The notes: generated by a model not told the origin, from the sequence alone. 7,336 nt of DNA from Tannerellaceae bacterium (GCA_031279915.1 JAITHO010000205.1:1-7336), one strand, 5' to 3'; shown: positions 1 to 7,134, numbered from the stretch's first letter. A program made the numbers and translations.

Positions 1-2
1 TG

Positions 3-1670
3 CTCCCCGTAATAATGGCCGAAGGGCGCAAGGCGGTTGTTGAGTTCAAGGACACGCTGAAGAGCAACACTACCTATACTATCGACTTCACTAACTCCAT
101 TGGCGATAACAACGAGAAAAATGTTCTGGAGAACTTCACCTTCGCTTTCTCCACGGGCGAAATCCTCGATTCGCTTGAAGTGTCAGGACATTTGCTTAAT
201 GCCGAAAACCTGGAGCCGATGCCTGGTATCATCATTGGGCTCCACAGCAATCTGGAGGATACGGCCTTCGTGAAGGATGCTTTTCTGCGGACTTCGAAGA
301 CGAACGATCGCGGGCGATTCGTGATTCGCAACATTGCTCCGGGCTCCTATCGCATCTTTGCCCTCAATGATAAGAACCGCGACTATCGTTTTGACCAACC
401 CGGCGAGGAGATAGCCTTCGGCGATTCTATCATCATTCCCAGCTTTGAATATACTTCCAGGCAAGATACCACGTGGAAGGATTCGCTGACGATTGATACC
501 ATCCGCACTGTGCCCTACACTCGCTTTCTCCCCGACAATATTGTCCTGCGATTGTTTAAGGAGAAGTTCGAGCGGCAATACGCCTTGCGCCACGAGCGCA
601 CGCAGGAGAATCGCTTCACCCTCCGCTTCAACGCTCCGCTGGACAGCCTCATCGTTCCGGAGCCCCTCAATTTCACGGTCGAGAATGAAGCTTGGTATAT
701 TCCTCAGCCTGCCGACGAGGGGAAGTCGATAAATTACTGGATAATTGATTCTATGGTTTGGCAACAGGATACGTTGCAGATGGCAATAACTTATCCGGCC
801 AGCGATTCGCTAAACATCCTCCGCCCCAAAACCGATACTATCTCCCTGAGCATGCGAGCCCGACCGCGCAACGAGCCCCGACGCCGACGAGAGACCGACG
901 AACCGGAGCCTCCCTCTTTCCTGCAAATGACGGTCAAGACGGTGCAAAACCGCTACGACACTGTTGCCGTATCCTTTGATGAGCCTGTGAGGGAGATTGC
1001 CAAAGAGATGTTTCGGCTGGAACTGAAAGAGGATACGCTATGGAAGGCTGCGGATTTCGACTTCTTCCCCGATACCGCCAATCCGCTCAACTATTTTATC
1101 CTCCGCCAATGGATGTACCAGGAGAACTACCGGCTGGAGGTTGATTCCGCCGTCGTGAGCAGCATTTACGGCAAGAGCAATAACCTCGCCAGCCTAAGCT
1201 TCGGCATCAAAGCGCGCGATCAGTATGGACATCTCTACGTCAACATCGAAGGCTTGCCCGATAGTATTCCTGCCTTCGGCGAGCTGCTCGACAGCGGCGA
1301 CAAAGCCGTTCGCAAAGCCAGAGTATCAGACGGCGGTTTGCTCTTCATGGATATCAGTCCGGGAAAATACGGGCTGAGGCTCATCGTCGACGCAAACGAT
1401 AACTTCACCTGGGATACCGGCAACTATGCCGAGCTAAAGCAGCCCGAAATGGTGTACTACTATCAAAAGATCCTCGAAATAAAGCAGAACTGGGAGATAG
1501 AAGAGAGCTGGAACCTGAACGCCCTCCCATTAATCCGCCAGAAACCCATAGAGATCACCAAAAACAAACCTAAGGAAACTACTAAAAATGTTAGAGATTA
1601 TAGAAATGAAAGCCGTCGTCAATCATCAGGCAGCTCATCCAACCCTCTGGGACGGAATCTGCAATTCTAA
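3..1670 (+). CDS. Ig-like (Big_5-type) domain envelope protein, 5' partial
   Basis: The reading frame is open to the window edge (Leu-Pro-Val-Ile precede the first ATG at 15), so this is the C-terminal part of a longer protein; the signal peptide or lipobox lies outside. Numbering from the ATG at 15, residues 1-50 (VVEFKDTLKSNTTYTIDF, then ENFTFAFSTG) match the end of the bacterial Ig-like Big_5 domain. Residues 54-140 look like a carboxypeptidase-regulatory-like beta-sandwich (TNDRGRFVIRNIAPGSYRI), with an Asp/Asn-rich loop near 118-127. A second similar segment lies at 405-500 (DISPGKYGLRL, DANDNFTWDTGNYAE). An Arg-rich stretch is at 282-293. Proteins of this type in Bacteroidota are predicted exported or outer-surface proteins of unknown role; I infer envelope location from the family, not from a visible signal. 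The C-terminus is polar (Lys, Arg, Ser, Asn) and is encoded in the region overlapping the next gene. Family assignment is good; function is unknown. Confidence 0.85.
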   Translation, partial: LPVIMAEGRKAVVEFKDTLKSNTTYTIDFTNSIGDNNEKNVLENFTFAFSTGEILDSLEVSGHLLNAENLEPMPGIIIGLHSNLEDTAFVKDAFLRTSKTNDRGRFVIRNIAPGSYRIFALNDKNRDYRFDQPGEEIAFGDSIIIPSFEYTSRQDTTWKDSLTIDTIRTVPYTRFLPDNIVLRLFKEKFERQYALRHERTQENRFTLRFNAPLDSLIVPEPLNFTVENEAWYIPQPADEGKSINYWIIDSMVWQQDTLQMAITYPASDSLNILRPKTDTISLSMRARPRNEPRRRRETDEPEPPSFLQMTVKTVQNRYDTVAVSFDEPVREIAKEMFRLELKEDTLWKAADFDFFPDTANPLNYFILRQWMYQENYRLEVDSAVVSSIYGKSNNLASLSFGIKARDQYGHLYVNIEGLPDSIPAFGELLDSGDKAVRKARVSDGGLLFMDISPGKYGLRLIVDANDNFTWDTGNYAELKQPEMVYYYQKILEIKQNWEIEESWNLNALPLIRQKPIEITKNKPKETTKNVRDYRNESRRQSSGSSSNPLGRNLQF

Positions 1671-2484
1671 GCTTCTCGCCCTAATCGTTTGCCTCTGCTT
1701 GTCGGCAAGCATAAAGGGGCAAACATGCGAGTGGAACTCCAGCCGCTTTCATCACGGCGAACGTATCAACTACGATATATACTACAAGTGGGGACTGATA
1801 TTCTCGAAAGCCGGATCGGCCTCCTTCGAGATGAGCGACACTGCCTGGCAATCGCAGAACGCCTGGCGATACCATCTGCTCTTCCACTCCGCAGGCATGC
1901 TCGAAACTTTTTACAAGATGAGGGATACCCTCACTGTATATTTTTCGCCCTCCAGCCGCATACTTTTCGCCTCGAAGCATACCGACGAAGGAGGCTTCTA
2001 CCTCCTCGACGAACTAAGCTTCAGCCGCATCGGCTCCAAAACCTCCATCCGATCCTATCGCCGCACCCGCACAGCCGTTCGCATCGACACCACTCTCACG
2101 ACCGATGCCTGCGCCTACGATATGCTCGGCGCCGTCATGTATTTGCGCGCAATTGATTGGGACGGCCTTCGCTCCGGAGCCGAGTTCCCCTTCCTGGTGC
2201 CCGTCGGCAAAGAATTTGTCAATGCCCGCTTCAGATATGCAGGCCTCGAAACCGTCAAGACCAACGAATCGGCCAAGTATAACGCTCACCATTTCTATAT
2301 CGACGTATACGATTCGGCCTTCGCACAAAGCAAGGAGGCCGCCGAAGTATGGGTTGGCGACGACCGGAACCATATCCCCGTTCGCGTGCGAGCCAGGCTG
2401 AAAGTAGGCGCCGTTGAGGTATATCTCAAGAGCTCGGCCAACTTGCAGTATCCCTCCAATTGTAGGATTGAGGATGGAAAATAG
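1588..2484 (+). CDS. DUF3108 domain-containing secreted protein
   Basis: This 298-residue protein has a hydrophobic segment at about residues 29-42 (LLALIVCLCLSA) followed by SIKGQ, which fits a Sec signal peptide cleaved before Gln45. A Cys at 47 is close by, but the preceding residues are not a good lipobox. The mature part opens with CEWNSSRFHHGERINYDIYY and continues with the FSKAGSASFEM strand, MRDTLTVYFSP and the late RNHIPVRVRARLKVGAVEVYL segment, which I recognise as the DUF3108 pattern. DUF3108 proteins are predicted periplasmic or envelope beta-rich proteins without a proven activity. The start at 1588 gives an 83-nt overlap with the upstream gene; Met7 at 1606 is an equally possible start and would leave 22 residues before the hydrophobic core. 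Both choices give a longer n-region than usual. No later ATG precedes the core. The upstream overlap suggests joint transcription and translational coupling. Confidence 0.85.
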   Translation: MLEIIEMKAVVNHQAAHPTLWDGICNSKLLALIVCLCLSASIKGQTCEWNSSRFHHGERINYDIYYKWGLIFSKAGSASFEMSDTAWQSQNAWRYHLLFHSAGMLETFYKMRDTLTVYFSPSSRILFASKHTDEGGFYLLDELSFSRIGSKTSIRSYRRTRTAVRIDTTLTTDACAYDMLGAVMYLRAIDWDGLRSGAEFPFLVPVGKEFVNARFRYAGLETVKTNESAKYNAHHFYIDVYDSAFAQSKEAAEVWVGDDRNHIPVRVRARLKVGAVEVYLKSSANLQYPSNCRIEDGK

Positions 2485-2862
2485 GAATTCATCTTTAAGG
2501 ATAGCAATGTCGATTAAAGTATCTTTCTGTGGGGATGATGCTCCTCGGTTGGTAGCCTCGCTGACAAGGTTCGGCAGGCCGTCCACAAAGTGGAAAGCTC
2601 CAGCGAGTGAGTCGGGCAAGCTTTCCACAAAGTGGAAAGCTCCAACGAGTGAGTCGGGCAAGCCGTCCACACAGTGGAAAGCTCCAGCGAGTGAGTCGGG
2701 CAAGCCGTCCACAAAGTGGAAAGCTCCAGCGGGTGAGTGGGGCAAGCTGTCCACAAAGTGGAAAGCTCCAGCAAGTGAGTGGGGCAAGCTTTCCACAAAG
2801 TGGAGCAGTCGGTTTTTGGACTTAGAATGGCCGACAAAACGACAAATACATAGCCTCATCGC
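2485..2862. other. Intergenic region dominated by a tandem repeat
   Basis: These 378 nt separate the DUF3108 gene from the ABC-F gene. Unique sequence at 2485-2581 leads into the 42-bp array (2582-2804) and unique sequence at 2805-2862 runs to the ABC-F start codon. I see no good TAnnTTTG promoter motif here; TATCTTTC at 2520-2527 is the nearest match and lacks the final G and a TTTG partner upstream. No convincing terminator is visible between the two genes unless the array hairpins serve as one. A + strand frame is open from 2507 to 2866, but I do not regard it as a gene because its openness follows from the 42-bp period. Confidence 0.7.
2582..2804. repeat. 42-bp tandem repeat array, five full units plus partial sixth, with internal dyad
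   Basis: Units begin at 2582, 2624, 2666, 2708, 2750 and 2792, exactly 42 bp apart; the sixth stops matching after 13 bp. Each unit starts with TCCAC, a 3-nt centre (AAA, or ACA in unit 3) and GTGGA, followed by AAGCTCCAGCGAGTGAG and a GGGCAAGC segment. The TCCAC/GTGGA inverted repeat is intact in all six copies. Differences cluster elsewhere: the last two bases of the unit (TT, CG or TG), the GCGAGT stretch, and C versus G in GAGTCGGG/GAGTGGGG. In unit 2 the dyad grows to a perfect 10-bp stem (2619-2628 with 2632-2641). Because 42 is a multiple of three, most frames stay open through it. I do not recognise it as a named repeat family. It resembles a minisatellite or hairpin array. Confidence 0.95.
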
Positions 2863-4644
2863 ATGATAAGTTTCCTCCAGATCACCGGCTTGACAAAGCG
2901 CTTCGGAAGCCTTACGCTCTTTGAGAACATCACCTTCGGCATAGCTCAAGGCGACAAGATCGGTTTGATTGCTTCCAATGGCTCCGGCAAAACGACCTTG
3001 CTTAACATCATTGCCGGCAAGGAAGATTACGAGCAGGGATCCGTTGTGTTCCGCAACGATCTGCGCGTTGGATACTTGGAGCAAGAACCGCGCTTTGCTG
3101 AGGGCATCAGCGTTTGGGAGGCAATGAACGCGCCTGCCGAGCATGAACTTAGCGCCCGCCAGATCCTCAGCAAGCTGAAGGTTGTCAACATCGAGCAAAA
3201 GGTTGACGAGCTCTCCGGAGGCTTGCGCAAACGTATTGCTCTTGCACAAACGCTCGTTGCCGATCCGGAGCTCATCATCCTCGACGAACCTACCAATCAT
3301 CTCGACATAGAAATGATAGAATGGCTCGAAGCTTATCTCGCACGACAAAGCATCAGCCTGCTCATCGTTACGCACGACAGATATTTCCTCGACCGAGTTT
3401 GCAACCAAATCATGGAACTCGATCGCCAGTATATATATATGTATAGGGGAAACTATGCATACTTCCTCGAGAAGCGACGCGAACGATGCGATGCGCAGAA
3501 TGCCGAAACCGAGCGGGCGGCTAATCTCCTCCGTAAAGAACTCGAATGGATGCGCCGCCAGCCGCAGGCCCGTGCAACTAAAGCCAAAGCGCGCATTGAT
3601 TCATTTTACGAACTTGAGACCAAGGCGCAGCGGAACGAGGATAGAACGGCCATCCGCATCGAATCTTCAGCAGCATACATAGGCAACAAAATCTTCAGCG
3701 CTCAGCAAATCTCCAAGCGATTTAACGACACTGTCATCACCGACCGGTTTGACTACACTTTCGCTCGGTACGAAAAGCTGGGAATAGTAGGCAACAATGG
3801 TACCGGCAAATCGACCTTCATCAAAATGCTGCTCGGCGAAGTAATGCCCGACAGCGGACACTTTGATGTCGGAGAAACAATCCGCTTCGGATATTACAGC
3901 CAGGACGGTATTGCCTTCGACGAACAAATCAAGGTCATCGACCTAATTCGCAACATTGCCGAGTACGTCAATCTCAACGGAGCCAGCATATCCGCGTCGC
4001 AATTCCTTAATCACTTTCTATTTCCTCCGGAGCGGCAGTACGACTACGTATTCCGCCTTAGCGGAGGGGAGAAGCGCAGGCTATATCTATGCACCGTTTT
4101 GATGCGTAACCCCAACTTCCTTGTGCTCGACGAACCGACCAACGACCTCGATATCGTTACGCTCAACATCTTGGAAGATTATCTGGCGGCCTTCCGCGGA
4201 TGCTTGATCGTGGTATCGCACGACCGGTACTTTACCGACAAGGTAGTTGACCACATCCTCGTCTTCCACGGGCAGGGGATCATACAAGACTTTCCAGGCA
4301 ATTACAGCCAATATCGCCAATGGAAAAAAGAGCAAGAACAAGAACAATTGCAATCCGCCTCCAATCGCATCAGCCCTAAAGACAAAGCCGGGGCCACAGC
4401 CGAACGTCAGCCGAAAAACATTGCAGCCAAGCGCAAACTCAGCTTCAAGGAGCAATATGAATATAAGGAGCTTGATGCGCAGATTCCTCTGCTCGAAGCC
4501 GAGAAAGCTCATCTTGAAAGCCTCCTTAATAGCGGAACGCTCTCGCCCTCCGATCTCATCGCCCACTCCCAACGCATAGCTGTACTCATCGACGAAATAG
4601 ACCTCAAGAGCATCCGATGGCTTGAGCTCGCAGAGCTGCTATAA
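2863..4644 (+). CDS. ABC-F family ATPase, Uup-like
   Basis: This 593-residue protein has two ABC ATPase domains in one chain and no membrane segments, the hallmark of ABC-F proteins that act on ribosomes. Domain 1 has Walker A at 37-44 (ASNGSGKT), signature LSGG at 117-120, Walker B plus DEPTNHLD at 137-148 and the switch His171. The charged helical linker at about 198-270 contains WMRRQPQARATKAKARID, the region that contacts P-site tRNA in the family. Domain 2 has Walker A at 310-317 (GNNGTGKS), LSGGEKRR at 399-406, DEPTNDLD at 423-430 and His453. A charged C-terminal tail (about 486-593) ends in a predicted coiled coil (527-593), as in Uup. Two oddities: the helical insert between the first sheet and the signature is very short (about 77-100), and the first Walker A Gly is Ala37. 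Uup-type proteins have been linked to ribosome function and DNA stability; the exact role here is inferred. The gene follows the repeat array and lacks a clear Shine-Dalgarno site. Confidence 0.93.
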   Translation: MISFLQITGLTKRFGSLTLFENITFGIAQGDKIGLIASNGSGKTTLLNIIAGKEDYEQGSVVFRNDLRVGYLEQEPRFAEGISVWEAMNAPAEHELSARQILSKLKVVNIEQKVDELSGGLRKRIALAQTLVADPELIILDEPTNHLDIEMIEWLEAYLARQSISLLIVTHDRYFLDRVCNQIMELDRQYIYMYRGNYAYFLEKRRERCDAQNAETERAANLLRKELEWMRRQPQARATKAKARIDSFYELETKAQRNEDRTAIRIESSAAYIGNKIFSAQQISKRFNDTVITDRFDYTFARYEKLGIVGNNGTGKSTFIKMLLGEVMPDSGHFDVGETIRFGYYSQDGIAFDEQIKVIDLIRNIAEYVNLNGASISASQFLNHFLFPPERQYDYVFRLSGGEKRRLYLCTVLMRNPNFLVLDEPTNDLDIVTLNILEDYLAAFRGCLIVVSHDRYFTDKVVDHILVFHGQGIIQDFPGNYSQYRQWKKEQEQEQLQSASNRISPKDKAGATAERQPKNIAAKRKLSFKEQYEYKELDAQIPLLEAEKAHLESLLNSGTLSPSDLIAHSQRIAVLIDEIDLKSIRWLELAELL

Positions 4645-4649
4645 AGCCT

Positions 4650-4658
4650 TACCTTTGC
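4650..4658 (+). promoter_or_regulatory. Candidate Bacteroidota-type -7 promoter element upstream of aminopeptidase P
   Basis: The 40-nt gap between the ABC-F stop and the aminopeptidase start contains TACCTTTGC, an exact match to the TAnnTTTG -7 element of Bacteroidota housekeeping promoters. The start codon at 4685 lies 26 nt further on, leaving room for a short leader. The weak point is the -33 side: I see no TTTG about 19-21 nt upstream, only a TTGA at 4622-4625, which is too far. The match could be chance, but its placement in the only gap before this gene is suggestive. Confidence 0.5.
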
Positions 4659-4684
4659 CCGCACATTAAATCACCAACATAAAC

Positions 4685-6496
4685 ATGTATAAATCAGATA
4701 AAGAAAAACTCGCAGCCCTCCGCGCCTTAATGGCCGAACATGGGGCGAAAGCTTACGTAATTCCAAGTTCCGATCCGCATATCAGTGAGTATGTACCCAA
4801 AAGATGGGAAGCCAGGCAATGGCTATCGGGATTTACAGGCTCTGCCGGAACGATGGTCGTTCTCGCCGAGGCTGCCTACTTGTGGACAGATTCGAGGTAC
4901 TTCCTCCAAGCCGAAGAAGAGCTCCGGCTCACGAGCATCGGCCTCATCAAGCAAGGGACGTCGGGCATGCCCAGCATCGAAGACTTCCTTCTAAGCAACC
5001 TCAAGGCAGGAGATACGGTTGGGCTCGACGGACAAAGCTACTCTGCCGCCGCTGCGCAAGCCCTCCAAGACACGCTCGCTCGCAAAGGGATCCTCCTCGA
5101 TACAAGCCACGACCTGGTCGGGCAAATGTGGATCGACCGCCCTGAGCCGCCCAGCCAACCCATATCACTCATGCCCGCTGAATGCGCCGGATTATCTGCT
5201 GCCGCCAAGATAACACGCATACTCAGCATCCTTCATGGAGCAGGCTCGCAGGCAATGCTGCTCTGCGCGCTCGACGAGATTGCATGGACGTTCAACATCC
5301 GCGGCTCCGACGTTGATTATAACCCCGTCGCCCTCTGCTACGCCTATATCTCGGAGGAGCAGAGCATACTCTTCGTTGATCGGCGGAAAGTGTCGGACGG
5401 CATAGCAGATTCGCTTGCTCTCGAAGGGATCAGCATCCAGCCGTACGGGCGGGTCGAAGAGCATCTGCGCAACCTTCCTGCGGGGACAAGCCTCCTGCTC
5501 GACAAGCAGAAAACCAACGTGGCTCTCTTCAATGCCATCCCTCCGCATTGCTACGTTGTGGACTCCATCACCCCTGCGAACAAATTAAAGAGCATTAAGA
5601 ACGACGTTGAAATCGAAGGCTTCAGAAAGGCGCTCATACGCGACGGCATTGCGCTTACCAAATTCTACATCTGGCTTGAGGAGGCTCTTTGCTCCGGACA
5701 GGCGCTCACGGAAATATCCGTTGCCGAACAACTTGCCGGATTTCGGGCGCAACAGCCGCAATACATGTACGACAGCTTCCCTACAATCTGCGGCTACGCA
5801 CATCATGGAGCCATCGTACACTATCACGCCACTCATAGAACCAACATAGCCATTCTCCCCAAAGGCATCCTGCTCATAGATTCCGGAGCGCAATACCAGG
5901 ACGGCACAACAGACATCACCCGAACTATTGCCCTTGGCGCGCCTTCCATAGAGATGCAGCAAGACTTCACACGAGTACTCAAAGGACACATAGCTCTTGC
6001 AACATGCCGCTTCCCTGAGGGTACGCGAGGATCGCAGCTCGATATCCTTGCGCGAAAATTCCTTTGGGACGCAGGAATCAACTATCTGCACGGAACAGGG
6101 CACGGCGTTGGTCACTGCCTCAACGTTCACGAAGGGCCGCAAAGCATCCGAATGGAAGAGAACCCCGTTACCCTGCAAGCAGGCATGATTCTCAGCAACG
6201 AGCCCGCCATGTACCGCGACAAGCAATACGGCATTCGTACAGAGAATCTGATCCTAATCACACGCGACAGAACAACAGAGTACGGCTCATTCCTCACCTT
6301 CGAAACCCTTACGCTTTGCCACATCGACACCCAGTTACTGCATCTCCCCATGCTCACTGCCGACGAAATCGCCTGGATCGACAGTTATCACCAAAACGTA
6401 TACCGGCAGCTCGCCCCACATCTCAGCCCCAACGAGCAAAGCTGGCTAAGCAACAAGACCCAAACCATACAAGCGCATAAGCATGGCAATAATTAA
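4685..6496 (+). CDS. M24B aminopeptidase P family protein (Xaa-Pro aminopeptidase, three-domain form)
   Basis: The 603-residue product should remove N-terminal residues that precede proline, in the cytoplasm (no signal peptide is visible). Residues 1-140 and about 150-300 are the two creatinase-like N-terminal domains; ITRTIALG and GTGHGVGHCLNVHEGP lie in the pita-bread catalytic domain (about 310-530); and 540-603 is the short C-terminal domain of the XPNPEP1-like long form. The dinuclear metal ligands are all present with family spacing: Asp399, Asp410, His473, Glu506 and Glu520. His379 in GAIVHYH matches the conserved active-site histidine. The length fits the three-domain group (about 600 residues), not the shorter E. 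coli PepP type. The start at 4685 follows an A-rich leader, and the N-terminus begins directly in the first domain. The gene ends 14 nt inside the next gene, so the pair is probably co-translated. Family assignment is very secure; substrate range is inferred. Confidence 0.96.
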   Translation: MYKSDKEKLAALRALMAEHGAKAYVIPSSDPHISEYVPKRWEARQWLSGFTGSAGTMVVLAEAAYLWTDSRYFLQAEEELRLTSIGLIKQGTSGMPSIEDFLLSNLKAGDTVGLDGQSYSAAAAQALQDTLARKGILLDTSHDLVGQMWIDRPEPPSQPISLMPAECAGLSAAAKITRILSILHGAGSQAMLLCALDEIAWTFNIRGSDVDYNPVALCYAYISEEQSILFVDRRKVSDGIADSLALEGISIQPYGRVEEHLRNLPAGTSLLLDKQKTNVALFNAIPPHCYVVDSITPANKLKSIKNDVEIEGFRKALIRDGIALTKFYIWLEEALCSGQALTEISVAEQLAGFRAQQPQYMYDSFPTICGYAHHGAIVHYHATHRTNIAILPKGILLIDSGAQYQDGTTDITRTIALGAPSIEMQQDFTRVLKGHIALATCRFPEGTRGSQLDILARKFLWDAGINYLHGTGHGVGHCLNVHEGPQSIRMEENPVTLQAGMILSNEPAMYRDKQYGIRTENLILITRDRTTEYGSFLTFETLTLCHIDTQLLHLPMLTADEIAWIDSYHQNVYRQLAPHLSPNEQSWLSNKTQTIQAHKHGNN

Positions 6497-6995
6497 ATCA
6501 GTAAGGGGATTTGAGCCGATAATAGGCAATGACACGTACCTGGCCGACAACGCAGTCATCATTGGCGACGTCATCATTGGCGAGCAGTGCAGCATTTGGT
6601 TCGCAACCGTAATCAGGGGCGACGTCAATTCCATACGCATAGGAAAGGGCGTTAACATACAAGACGGCTCTGTACTGCATACCCTATACGAAAAGTCCAC
6701 TATCGAAATAGCCGACAACGTATCCATAGGGCACAACGTTACCATCCACGGCGCACGGATATGCGAAGGAGCCCTCATCGGAATGGGCTCCGTAGTTCTT
6801 GATCACGCCGTAATAGGCGAAGGAGCGATCATTGCGGCAGGATCCGTAGTGCTCAGCAACACAATAGTTGAGCCGGGAAGCATATACGCCGGAGTACCCG
6901 CCAAATTCATCAAAAACGTAGATCCGCAGCAGGCTAAAGAAATCAACCAGAAGATAGCGCACAACTACTACATGTACGCCTCATGGTATAAATAG
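6483..6995 (+). CDS. Gamma-class carbonic anhydrase family protein (left-handed beta-helix)
   Basis: The 170-residue protein is built of hexapeptide repeats (VIIGDV, SIRIGKGVNI, VSIGHNVTIHG, ALIGMGSVV, VIGEGAIIAAGSVV), giving a left-handed beta-helix that trimerises in this family. The three zinc ligands of gamma carbonic anhydrases are conserved as His66, His84 and His89, with Arg45, Asp47 and Gln60 at the expected active-site and interface positions. It lacks the long acidic loop of the archaeal Cam enzyme, so it belongs with the short CamH/YrdA-like group, where carbonic anhydrase activity is often weak or unproven. The C-terminus has the usual Pro-Gly...Ala-Gly-Val-Pro-Ala-Lys turn (131-141) and a final helix ending in HNYYMYASWYK. 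The start codon lies inside the end of the aminopeptidase gene (14-nt overlap), which suggests translational coupling and not a functional link. It is probably cytoplasmic. Confidence 0.94.
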   Translation: MAIIKSVRGFEPIIGNDTYLADNAVIIGDVIIGEQCSIWFATVIRGDVNSIRIGKGVNIQDGSVLHTLYEKSTIEIADNVSIGHNVTIHGARICEGALIGMGSVVLDHAVIGEGAIIAAGSVVLSNTIVEPGSIYAGVPAKFIKNVDPQQAKEINQKIAHNYYMYASWYK

Positions 6996-6997
6996 AG

Positions 6998-7073
6998 ATA
7001 GCCTCTCTGCCCAAAGCGAATGTCTGCAGCGAAGCCACAAGCTCCTGCGGACATTTCTGTTTATTGAGGCTAT
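6998..7073 (+). other. Nested two-stem inverted-repeat element after the carbonic anhydrase gene
   Basis: Starting 3 nt after the stop codon, ATAGCCTC (6998-7005) is perfectly complementary to GAGGCTAT (7066-7073). Inside it, AATGTCTGCAG (7019-7029) pairs with CTGCGGACATT (7045-7055) over 11 bp with a single G-U wobble and a 15-nt loop. The two stems nest without conflict into one 76-nt fold. No T-run follows, so it is not a classic intrinsic terminator. It could be a 3'-UTR RNA structure that stabilises or ends the message, or a remnant of a small palindromic repeat element. No energy calculation was done. Confidence 0.55.
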
Positions 7074-7112
7074 GAGATGCTTTGCGAAATGCAGATATAG
7101 GCGCGAGCGGAG

Positions 7113-7127
7113 TCCTGATCATCAGGA
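7113..7127. repeat. Short palindrome TCCTGATCATCAGGA
   Basis: Seven bases on each side of a central C are perfectly complementary; a G-T wobble and an A-T pair can extend the stem outward. A run of seven T begins at 7141, 13 nt after the palindrome, too distant for a standard intrinsic terminator. It may be a weak terminator or a protein-binding dyad. The function is unknown. Confidence 0.45.
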
Positions 7128-7134
7128 TTTGCCC

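Noticed and set aside
183..764. 193-codon open frame on the minus strand
   Set aside because: It is antisense to the Ig-like protein and shows no recognisable motif.
2619..2797. DnaA-box cluster or replication origin
   Set aside because: CTTTCCACA occurs twice (2621 and 2789) and differs from TTWTNCACA at one position, but the other copies have CCGTCCACA or similar and miss three positions. No dnaA, dnaN or AT-rich unwinding region is present.
2582..2804. CRISPR array
   Set aside because: The period is constant, but the stretches between the dyads are nearly identical from unit to unit, so there are no unique spacers; no cas genes are nearby.
2014..3408. 464-codon open frame on the minus strand with FHFVDGLPDSLAGA repeats
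   Set aside because: It runs antisense through two well-recognised genes (DUF3108 and ABC-F) and is held open in the middle by the 42-bp repeat; it has no recognisable domain outside the repeat.
5585..6226. 213-codon open frame on the minus strand
   Set aside because: It lies entirely antisense to the catalytic domain of aminopeptidase P, whose metal ligands are all conserved; this is a coding shadow.
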